This document shows positions 7,802 through 16,423 of a stretch of DNA of 64,000 nucleotides, piece by piece (position 1 is the stretch's first letter; every line of letters starts with the position of its first letter). The notes under the pieces are model-generated. The model made no database searches and had not been told where the DNA came from. It saw nothing but the letters and a program-made list of their open reading frames with translations. The DNA is taken from assembly GCF_000718255.1 (NCBI RefSeq), contig NZ_JOFJ01000004.1:1-64000 (forward strand). The letters are read 5' to 3'. The position numbers and the translations under genes are program-made. The stretch comes from Spirillospora albida (GTDB lineage Bacteria; Actinomycetota; Actinomycetes; Streptosporangiales; Streptosporangiaceae).

Positions 7802-9025
7802 ACTGTCCTGTCTGCGACGAAGCCGTCCAGCCGGGCGATCTGCTCTGCCTGAACTGCGGGGCCAATCTGGCCCGTGCGGGCGGCGCGCGCCCGCAGGGCG
7901 GGCCGGGCGGGTACGACGCCCAGCCCCCACGGGGCCCCGGCGGCGCGCCGGGATACGGCGACGCCCCCCAGTACGGTGACGCGCCCCAGTACGGTGAGCA
8001 GCCCCAGTACGGCGGCGCCCCGCAACCCGGTGGGCAGCACGGTGGGCAGCAAGGAGCGCCCCAGCAGTACGGGCAGCCGGGCCAGCAGCAGTGGGGCGAC
8101 CCGTACCAGCAGGCGCCCGACCCCTACCAGCAGCAGGCCCCGCAACAGCAGCAGCCGCCCCAGCAGCAGCCGCAGCCCGACCCGTGGGGCGCGCCGCCCC
8201 AGCAGCAGGCGCCGCAGCAGCAGGCACCCCAGCAGCAGGCGCCGCAGCAGGACGCGTGGAACGCGCCCCCGGCCCAGCAGCAGCCCCAGCAGGACCAGTG
8301 GGGCGGCGGCGCGCAGCAGCAGTACGGCGCCGGCCAGCAGCAGGACCAGTGGGGCGGCCAGCAGCAGGCCCCGCAACAGCAGCAGCCCCAGCAAGACCCG
8401 TGGAACGCGCCCCCGGCCCAGCAGCAGCCCCAGCAGGACCAGTGGGGCGGCGGCGCGCAGCAGCAGTACGGCGCCGGCCAGCAGCAGGACCGCGCCCGCC
8501 GACCCGTTCCCACCGCAGCCGCAGGACCAGCGGCCCCCGATTCCGCCGCCGCACGGCCGCGAGGCGACGCTGCTGCCGCCGGAGCACCAGGCCGGGCGTC
8601 CCGCGCCCGACAGCACGGCGTTCATGTGCCCCTACTGCGAGACGGTGCTGAGCAACCCGAGCGCCGTGCAGTGCGACGCGTGCCTGCGCCCGCTGCCGGG
8701 CAAGGGCCCCGCCGCGGCGCCGACGCTGCGCGTCCAGTTCCCGACGGGCGAGCTGAAGGTCACCGCGGGCCAGCACCTGGTGCTCGGCCGGGACGCGGGC
8801 CAGTCGCCGGTGGCCTCCACGTTCACGCAGTACGACAACGTGTCTCGGCGCCACTCGACGGTGTGGCTCGACCCGTCCGGCACGGCGTGGGTGCGGGACG
8901 AGGGCTCCACCAACGGGACGTTCGTCAACGGCGAGCGGCTCCCGCGCGGCGTCGAGGCGCCGCTGCGGGACGGCGACCAGCTCCGGCTGGCCGCCGACGT
9001 GACCGGCACCGTCCAGCTGAAGTAG
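7789..9025 (+). CDS. Zinc-ribbon, Gln-rich, FHA-domain protein (frameshifted in this sequence)
   Basis: The gene starts in one frame with a zinc ribbon (CPVCDEAVQPGDLLCLNCG), continues into ~200 residues rich in Gln/Pro (QYG, QQQ, DQWGG repeats), then must shift +1 near 8490 to continue as ADPFPPQPQDQRPP, a second zinc ribbon (CPYCETVLS..CDAC) and a C-terminal FHA domain (LGRDAG, SRRHS, STNGTFVNG) ending at 9025. If the first frame is read straight through, it runs to 9069 without the FHA domain. The shift point coincides with the end of the second copy of a 91-bp direct repeat, so an extra base from mutation or a repeat-assembly error is likely. FHA domains bind phosphothreonine, matching the kinase in the operon. 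It overlaps the radical-SAM gene by 13 bases. Confidence 0.8.
8257..8347 (+). repeat. 91-bp perfect direct repeat, copy 1
   Basis: Identical to 8401-8491 by base-for-base reading; offset 144 bases, in phase with codons. It encodes WNAPPAQQQPQQDQWGGG and onward in the Gln-rich linker of the FHA protein. Confidence 0.9.
8401..8491 (+). repeat. 91-bp perfect direct repeat, copy 2 (frameshift at its end)
   Basis: Second copy of 8257-8347. After copy 1 the sequence continues as CAGTGGGGC; after copy 2 it continues as GCGCCCGCC, and the open frame that leads to the FHA domain is displaced by one base here. Confidence 0.9.
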
Positions 9026-9051
9026 CGGCCGCCGGGGAGCAGCGAACGGAG

Positions 9052-9083
9052 AAAGGGCCTCGCGGATGACCGCGAGGCCCTTT
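9052..9083. terminator. Bidirectional factor-independent terminator
   Basis: Perfect 14-bp inverted repeat AAAGGGCCTCGCGG (9052-9065) / CCGCGAGGCCCTTT (9070-9083) with an ATGA loop. The T-rich edge at one end and A-rich edge at the other let it serve both the FHA gene (+) and typA (-), which converge here. Confidence 0.85.
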
Positions 9084-9101
9084 CCGTTGCCCGGAGCCGG
9101 G

Positions 9102-10955
<1,854 letters not shown>

Positions 10956-11143
10956 GCGTGGCTCGCCTTGCGTGAGAGTTCGGGAGTCGCCGCAGATTCG
11001 CGCGGCCCTTCCATTCTACGTCCCGGACGCGCCGCCCCGTCCGAGACGCCCGTATCCACGGCTCCCACGGGCACCCGATTCGTCTTCTTTGCCGGATGTT
11101 TGTACTGTGCGCGGGACCCCGGTGAGAAGAGGAGAACAGCGGT

Positions 11144-12139
11144 TTGGCTTCGGATTCCCTGCGGTTTCCCCGGCATCGGCGCGTCCCCGCGGGCACCGCG
11201 GCCGCCCTGCTCGTCATCGGTCTCGCCGCCGCGCCGGCCGCGGCCGAGCCGACCCCCGCGCCGTCCCCCCTGCCCACCACGGAGCAGGGGTTGCGCAAGA
11301 GCCTGGACGCGCTCAACACCGAGGCCGAGATCCTCACCGAGAAGTACAACAAGACCCGTGTCGACCTGGCCGCCGCCCGCAAGGCGGAGCAGGCCGCGGC
11401 CCGGACCGCGGCCGCCCTGCAAACACAGGCCGCACCGGCCCGCGAGCGGCTCGGGCAGCTCGCCGCGGCCAGCTACATGAGCGGCTCCCCCGATCTCGTC
11501 TTCGGCGCGGGCGGCGGCACCGGCGGCCTGTCGGACACCGAGTACCTCGTGCGGAACCGCGCCGCCACCGTCGCGGCGCTGCAGAAGCAGATCGACGCGG
11601 CCGAGCAGGCCCGCAAGGACGCCCAGGCGCGGACGGCCCAGGTCCAGCGGGCCGCCGCGCAGGCCGAACAGGCCCGCAAGGCCGCCAAGGCCAAGGTCCT
11701 GGAGGTCGTGAAGCGGCTCGACAAGCTGACGACGACCCACGTCAAGGACCCGCGCAGCGGCCTGTCGGTCACCGTCCGGGGCTCCGACCTGCCCGCGAGG
11801 ATGGCCCGCGAGGCGCTCACCAAGCTCGGCGCCCCGTACGTGTGGGCCGCCGCCGGGCCGCGGACCTTCGACTGCTCCGGCCTGGTCGTCTGGGCCTACG
11901 CGCAGCTCGGCAAGCCCGGCCTGCCGCACTACACCGGCGCCCTGTACGGGCTCGGCCGCAAGGTCGGGAAGGGCGAGCTGCGCGCCGGGGACCTCGTCTA
12001 CTTCGGCGGCGACCTCCACCACATGGGGATCTACCTCGGGCAGGGCGCCTACGTGCACGCGCCCCAGACCGGCGATGTGGTGAAGATCTCACGATTGGCC
12101 GACCGGTCGGACTACGCGGGCGCCAACCGCATCTCCTGA
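11144..12139 (+). CDS. Secreted NlpC/P60 peptidoglycan endopeptidase (RipA-like)
   Basis: 331 aa from a TTG start; GGAGAACAGCGGT just upstream supports this start. Signal peptide ~1-34 ending AAAPAAAEP. Residues ~45-210 are Ala/Arg/Gln/Glu heptads forming a coiled coil, as in RipA/CwlO-type hydrolases. The C-terminal NlpC/P60 domain has catalytic Cys244 (FDCSGLV) and the His motif HHMGIYLG; GAPYVWAAAGP precedes the Cys. It should cleave D-Glu-diamino acid bonds in stem peptides outside the membrane. It is transcribed divergently from typA across 188 bases. Confidence 0.92.
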   Translation: MASDSLRFPRHRRVPAGTAAALLVIGLAAAPAAAEPTPAPSPLPTTEQGLRKSLDALNTEAEILTEKYNKTRVDLAAARKAEQAAARTAAALQTQAAPARERLGQLAAASYMSGSPDLVFGAGGGTGGLSDTEYLVRNRAATVAALQKQIDAAEQARKDAQARTAQVQRAAAQAEQARKAAKAKVLEVVKRLDKLTTTHVKDPRSGLSVTVRGSDLPARMAREALTKLGAPYVWAAAGPRTFDCSGLVVWAYAQLGKPGLPHYTGALYGLGRKVGKGELRAGDLVYFGGDLHHMGIYLGQGAYVHAPQTGDVVKISRLADRSDYAGANRIS

Positions 12140-12152
12140 CCCGCCCCGACTC

Positions 12153-12557
12153 TCAGGCCGGATCCACGCCGAGGCCCTCGCCCGCGAGGACGTCCACCAC
12201 GGGAAGGTCGCCGGGCAGCCAGTCGACGTCGTACAGCTCGCCGGGACCGAGCCAGCGGAGCGCGAGATGCTCCAGCGCCCGCGGCTCGCCCGCGACGATC
12301 TCCGCCGTCCACACCCGCAGCAGCGCGCTCGCGCCGAGCCGCCAGTCACCGCCGACGCGGCGGCCGAGACGGACCGTGACGCCGAGCTCCTCACGGCACT
12401 CCCGGACGAGCGCCGCCTCGTCGGTCTCCCCGGGGTCGACCTTGCCGCCCGGCAGCTCCCACCGGCCCGCCATGTGGGGCGGCTCCGCACGCTGGGCGCT
12501 CAGCAGCCGCCCGTCCGCGATGATCGCCGCCCCCACCACCACGAGCACGTCCGCCAT
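12153..12557 (-). CDS. Nudix hydrolase, MutT-like
   Basis: 134 aa. The Nudix box is complete: GGKVDPGETDEAALVRECREEL fits GX5EX7REUXEEXGU (written here as GGKVDPGETDEAA then REC REELGV). The N-terminus VVVGAAIIADGRLLSAQRA is typical of MutT/CTP-pyrophosphohydrolase-like proteins that sanitise oxidised nucleotides. The ATG shares one base with the stop of the upstream Mut7-C gene (TGATG), so the two are translated together. The longer open frame upstream of this ATG has no family similarity and was not used. Confidence 0.9.
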   Translation of the reverse strand: MADVLVVVGAAIIADGRLLSAQRAEPPHMAGRWELPGGKVDPGETDEAALVRECREELGVTVRLGRRVGGDWRLGASALLRVWTAEIVAGEPRALEHLALRWLGPGELYDVDWLPGDLPVVDVLAGEGLGVDPA

Positions 12558-13312
12558 CAGTCCCCTTCCGTGCCACGGCGCGCCGCCGCGACCTGCCGCA
12601 CCGCGCCCCTGACGATCTCCTCCAGCCGGGCGCTGTGCGCGCCCGGCCAGTACACCCTGCCGCAGTCGGCGCACCGCCCGTACACGTCGTAGCCGCGCCG
12701 GGTGCCCGGTTCGAGGACGTCCGCGACGCTCGCCTTGTCGGTGGCCACCAGGACGCCGTTGCACGCGGTGCAGCGCGTCCACGGCCGGAGCCGGGGCGCG
12801 AACCGGTCGAGCATGTCGCGGAGCTGGTCGTCCGGCAGCGAACCGCGCACGAACGCCCCGCACCACAGCGCGCGGCGGCGCAGGAGCCCCCTGTCCTGGG
12901 TGAGCAGCACCCGCCGCTCCGCGTTCGCCTGGACGACGAGCGCCGGGTCGTCCATGTCGTTGTCGTAGGCGGTGTCGAGGCCGAGCAGCCGCATCCGCCG
13001 CGCCAGGGTGCCGAAGTGGACGTCCAGCAGGAACCGGGGCACCTCCCGGCCCGGCTCCAGCGGGACGGCCTGCGGGCGCGGCACCGCCGCCACCTCCACC
13101 TCGTCGCCGTCGCTCAGCCGCAGGGACGGCTCCACGCGCGCGCCGCGCAGCGTCATCGGGCCCGCCTCGGTCAGCGGCACCCCCAGCGACTCCACGATGT
13201 GCCCGAGCGACGACGTCCCGTCATAGGGCACGCGCCGGACCGGCTCGCGCCGCGCCGCCGGCAGGAACATGAGCAGATCGTCGGCGAATCGGATGGTCAC
13301 TTCGGCCCGCAC
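12557..13312 (-). CDS. Mut7-C RNase domain protein with N-terminal ubiquitin-like fold
   Basis: 251 aa from GTG 13312. Residues ~1-95 (VTIRFADDLLMFLP onward, LSDGDEVEVAAVP) look like the beta-grasp ubiquitin-like domain found in front of Mut7-C. Residues ~100-190 are the PIN-fold Mut7-C nuclease domain (FLLDVHFGTLARRMRLLGLD, DNDMDDPALV, LLTQDRGLLRR). The C-terminus is a zinc ribbon (CTACNG, CADCGRVYW). The family is predicted to act on RNA. It lies 26 bases downstream of the transglycosylase gene and is coupled to the Nudix gene. Confidence 0.88.
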   Translation of the reverse strand: MRAEVTIRFADDLLMFLPAARREPVRRVPYDGTSSLGHIVESLGVPLTEAGPMTLRGARVEPSLRLSDGDEVEVAAVPRPQAVPLEPGREVPRFLLDVHFGTLARRMRLLGLDTAYDNDMDDPALVVQANAERRVLLTQDRGLLRRRALWCGAFVRGSLPDDQLRDMLDRFAPRLRPWTRCTACNGVLVATDKASVADVLEPGTRRGYDVYGRCADCGRVYWPGAHSARLEEIVRGAVRQVAAARRGTEGD

Positions 13313-13338
13313 GCCGCCAGCATCCCACGCGCCCCGGC

Positions 13339-14406
13339 TCAGCCGCCCGGCTGCCGGGCGGCCGCCTCCGCAAGCCGGTTCTTGAACTCGGGGCGGGCGA
13401 GCGGACGCGTCGTCCCGACCCAGTCGGACCGCTTGTAGGGCTTCACGCCGATGTTCGGGACGCACGTCGAGCAGCTCGCCACGATCATCTTCCCGTCCCC
13501 GATGACCATCCCGACATGCCCGGGGTTGTTCGAGGACGTCCCGGGCCCGGAGTTGAAGAACACCAGGTCGCCCGGCTGCTCGTCACCCTTGTCGATCTTC
13601 ACGCCGAACGGGTACTGCTGGAACGTCGTGCGCGGGATCGAGATGCCGACCGTCCGGTAGGCGGCCTGCAGGAGGGAGGAGCAGTCCCACGCGTCCGGGC
13701 CGTTCGCGCCGAACACGTACCGCTTGCCGCGCTGCGCCAGGGCGAACGCCAGGACGCGCCGCACCACGTCGCCCGCGTTCGCGGGGAGCTCGTTGTCCTT
13801 GCACTCGACGCCGTTGGACTGCACGACCGTGAAGTCGCCGCCGACGTAGCGCTTCGCCCAGTCCAGGACGAGGTTCACGTAGTCCCAGGAGTGGTTGTAC
13901 ATGAACAGCGCGGTCCGCATCCGCTGCGGGGCGCCGTTGTGCTTCAGGTACGCGGCCGCGGACGGGATCGCGTCGTCGGGGTCGTAGCGGTCCTTCTTGC
14001 CGTCCTTGTCGCCGTCCACCGCGAACGCTTTGAACGTGGCGGCGAGGAACTGCATGGGGCCGCCCGCGCCCGCGTAGTTCTCCCCGCTGCTGACGCCGGG
14101 CAGCCGGGACGTGCCGTGCCCGGTCTCGACCTTCCCGATGCCCGCGATGACGTTCCACGGGATGCCGTACGCCCTCCCCGCCTTCTGGTAGAGCTCCAGG
14201 TAGTTCGCCGGGATCGCGCCCGCGTCCGCCGCGGCGGCGGGCTGCGCGCCCGCCCGCGAGGTGTCCACGCAGTTGCCGGAACCCGCGCCGCCGCCACCGA
14301 ACATGAACTGACTCGCGCCGAACAGCACCGGCACGAAGATCAGCGCGACGAACAGCAGCGCCGCGGCGCCGAACGCGCCGGCGAACAGCAGCCGCCGGGA
14401 GGTCAT
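13339..14406 (-). CDS. Bifunctional lytic transglycosylase + NlpC/P60 protein (conjugation-type wall hydrolase)
   Basis: 355 aa. One N-terminal membrane segment (residues ~7-30), then an SLT-like domain with candidate catalytic Glu94 (GKVETGHG) and GGPMQFLAATF, then NlpC/P60 with Cys242 (DCSSLLQ) and GHVGMVIGDGK. This order (TM, SLT, NlpC) is that of the TcpG/VirB1-like hydrolases of Gram-positive type IV secretion systems, which open the wall for the channel. The ATG has its own GGAAGGAATCTG ribosome site. A TnpB element separates it from the rest of the Tcp-like run. The open frame upstream of this ATG lies in the element and is not used. Confidence 0.9.
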   Translation of the reverse strand: MTSRRLLFAGAFGAAALLFVALIFVPVLFGASQFMFGGGGAGSGNCVDTSRAGAQPAAAADAGAIPANYLELYQKAGRAYGIPWNVIAGIGKVETGHGTSRLPGVSSGENYAGAGGPMQFLAATFKAFAVDGDKDGKKDRYDPDDAIPSAAAYLKHNGAPQRMRTALFMYNHSWDYVNLVLDWAKRYVGGDFTVVQSNGVECKDNELPANAGDVVRRVLAFALAQRGKRYVFGANGPDAWDCSSLLQAAYRTVGISIPRTTFQQYPFGVKIDKGDEQPGDLVFFNSGPGTSSNNPGHVGMVIGDGKMIVASCSTCVPNIGVKPYKRSDWVGTTRPLARPEFKNRLAEAAARQPGG

Positions 14407-14554
14407 CAGATTCCTTCCGTAGATAGCCCTGCCTTCGGGCAGGGGAGGAAACGGGTTCCTGCCGAGCAGGTCAGGAATGGTCGGTCCGCCCCCCGAGGCG
14501 GGCCGGTGGGGAAGCTCGTAATACGCGGGACTCGGCTCGAACAGGTGTGCTAGC

Positions 14555-15748
14555 TTGCGGATCGTGACCAGACGTGTGCACCGGGCGTTCAAGTTCCGCT
14601 TCTACCCGACTGCGGAGCAGGCGCATCTGCTGAACCGGACGTTCGGGTGTGTGCGCAAGGTCTACAACCTGGCCCTGGAAGCCCGCACCACAGCCTGGCA
14701 CCAGCGCCGGGAACGGGTGAACTACAACGCCACCTCGGCGATGCTGACGGGGTGGAAGAAGACCGAAGACCTGGCCTACCTCAACGAGGTGTCCTGTGTG
14801 CCGCTGCAGCAGGCGCTGCGGCATCTGCAGGGCGCGTTCACCGCGTTCTTCGACAAGCGCGCCGGGTACCCGCGGTTCAAGTCCAAGCGCAAGTCGCGGG
14901 CGTCGGCCGAGTTCACCCCGTCGGCGTTCCGCTGGAACGACGGTCAGCTCATCCTGGCCAAGATGGCCGAGCCTCTGGACATCGTGTGGTCGCGGCCGCT
15001 GCCGGAGGGGCCGGCGCCGTCGACGGTGACGGTGTCGCGCGATGCAGCGGGCCGCTGGTGGGTGTCCCTGCTCTGCCAGGACACCATCACGCCCCTCCCG
15101 GCGTCCGGGAACGTGGTCGGTATCGACGCCGGCCTGCATCATCTGGTGACGCTGTCGAGCGGGGAGAAGGTCGCCAATCCCCGGCATGAGCGCTCCGACC
15201 GCGACCGCCTCGCTCGCGCTCAGCGGGAGCTGGCGCGCAAAGACAAGGGGTCGGCGAACCGGGCCAAGGCCCGGGTCAGGGTGGCGCGGATCCATGCCCG
15301 GATCGCCGACCGCAGACGTGACACCCTCCACAAACTGTCCACGAGACTCGTGCGTGAGAACCAAACGCTCGTGATCGAGGACTTGGCCGTCCGCAACATG
15401 GTGAAGAACCACTCGCTGGCCCGCGCCATCAGCGACGCGGGCTGGCGTGAGCTGCGCAGCATGCTGGAGTACAAGGCCGACTGGTACGGCCGGGAACTGG
15501 TGGTGATCGACCGCTGGCACCCCTCGTCCAAAACCTGCTCGGCGTGCGGTGCCATCGCTGAGAAGATGCCGCTGAACGTGCGGTCCTGGACCTGCCCCTG
15601 CGAGGCGGCCCATGACCGGGATGAGAACGCGGCGCGCAACATTCTGGCCGCCGGGCTGGCGGTGACGGCCTGCGGAGCCGGTGTAAGACCTCAACGGGAC
15701 TCCTCCCGAACGGGGCGATCGGCTGCGAAACAGGAAACCCGAGGGTGA
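14555..15748 (+). CDS. tnpB: RNA-guided transposon nuclease TnpB (IS605 OrfB family)
   Basis: 397 aa if the TTG is used; GTG at 14564 is equally possible, since family similarity starts at RAFKFRFYPT. The full-length pattern is present: N-terminal HTH/wedge region, RuvC I Asp in GIDAGLHH, RuvC II Glu in VIEDLAVRNM, zinc finger CSAC..CPC, RuvC III Asp in HDRDENAARNI. All catalytic residues appear intact, so the protein should be an active omega-RNA-guided DNA nuclease. No TnpA is present, so the element would depend on TnpA from elsewhere for movement. Confidence 0.93.
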   Translation: MRIVTRRVHRAFKFRFYPTAEQAHLLNRTFGCVRKVYNLALEARTTAWHQRRERVNYNATSAMLTGWKKTEDLAYLNEVSCVPLQQALRHLQGAFTAFFDKRAGYPRFKSKRKSRASAEFTPSAFRWNDGQLILAKMAEPLDIVWSRPLPEGPAPSTVTVSRDAAGRWWVSLLCQDTITPLPASGNVVGIDAGLHHLVTLSSGEKVANPRHERSDRDRLARAQRELARKDKGSANRAKARVRVARIHARIADRRRDTLHKLSTRLVRENQTLVIEDLAVRNMVKNHSLARAISDAGWRELRSMLEYKADWYGRELVVIDRWHPSSKTCSACGAIAEKMPLNVRSWTCPCEAAHDRDENAARNILAAGLAVTACGAGVRPQRDSSRTGRSAAKQETRG

Positions 15749-15789
15749 CCACGGGAATCCTCGCCCTTCAGGGCGGGGAGAAAGTCAAC
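15660..15789 (+). ncRNA. Putative omega-RNA (reRNA) region at the 3' end of tnpB
   Basis: In IS605 elements the guide RNA overlaps the end of tnpB and runs through the right end; the guide itself is the flanking DNA. Here the tail of tnpB, the region 15749-15758 and the right-end hairpin 15759-15778 occupy the expected position. The guide would begin near 15790 within the neighbouring gene. Boundaries are approximate and rest on family knowledge. Confidence 0.35.
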
Positions 15790-16423
15790 CGGTATCACCC
15801 TCCTGGCCCTGGTCGGCGGGCTGGAACGCGTAGACCCGCAGGGAGTTGCCGTCCCGTGCGACCGTCACCGCGTACTGGCGGCTGTCGGTGCTATCGACAC
15901 CGCCCTTGCTGACCCGCTGCTTGCCGGTCACCAGGAAGATGATCGAGTTGTCCTCGATGTCGCGGACCCGGTCGAGGGTCGCCGAGCCCTGCGCGACGAC
16001 CTGGTCGCGGCGCCGCTCGTCCAGGATCCCGGGGGTGGACGCGCCGCGCTCGAGCTCGGCCAGCAGCTCGTCGGTGACGAACCCGGACAGCCGCCCGGTG
16101 AAGACCTTCGGGTCCTCGTCGTAGCGGTACGTCCCGTACGCGGCGATGAAGCGCTGCGCCTCGTCCGCCGCCGTCGCGATCTCCCGCTGGGAGAACGGCA
16201 GCAGCCGGTAGATGTCGAACGCGTCCGGGTTCACGGTGCTCTGGATGCCCGGCGGCGGCGACGCCGGACCCACCGGCCTCGCCGACGCCGCGACCTTCGG
16301 GCGCTCCTTCGCACCGTCCGGCCCCGCCTGGGGCGACGCGACCGTCAGGTAGATCCCCACGCCGGTGAGCGCCACCACGATCCCTCCGAACAGGACCTTG
16401 CGGCGGCGGTCGGTCAGGTTCAT
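15785..16423 (-). CDS. Membrane-anchored protein of the Tcp-like secretion operon
   Basis: 212 aa; ATG overlaps the stop of the VirB6-like gene (ATGA). One membrane segment (residues ~10-29), a Pro/Ala linker, then a ~150-residue extracytoplasmic domain (YGTYRYDEDPKVFTGRLSGF, NSIIFLVTGKQRV) that looks like an NTF2/TcpC-like alpha+beta fold; I do not recognise a named family. The stop codon TGA lies in GTCAAC at the right end of the TnpB element, so the last residues may have been altered by the insertion. Its place in the operon suggests a channel component. Confidence 0.75.
   Translation of the reverse strand: MNLTDRRRKVLFGGIVVALTGVGIYLTVASPQAGPDGAKERPKVAASARPVGPASPPPGIQSTVNPDAFDIYRLLPFSQREIATAADEAQRFIAAYGTYRYDEDPKVFTGRLSGFVTDELLAELERGASTPGILDERRRDQVVAQGSATLDRVRDIEDNSIIFLVTGKQRVSKGGVDSTDSRQYAVTVARDGNSLRVYAFQPADQGQEGDTG

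Larger units (their letters stand above)
14421..15789 (+). mobile_element. IS200/IS605-type element carrying only tnpB
   Basis: The unit contains a single tnpB, no tnpA. Ends are inferred: near the left a perfect hairpin CCCTGCC-TTCG-GGCAGGG (14427-14444), near the right CCTCGCCC-TTCA-GGGCGGGG (15759-15778) followed by AGAAAGTCAAC. Subterminal hairpins and no inverted terminal repeats are normal for this family. The exact end points cannot be fixed from one copy. It lies antisense within the Tcp-like operon. Confidence 0.8.

Noticed and set aside
8100..8480. CRISPR-like repeats
   Set aside because: The CAG-rich repeats are in-frame codons for Gln/Pro linkers with no spacer structure and unequal unit lengths.
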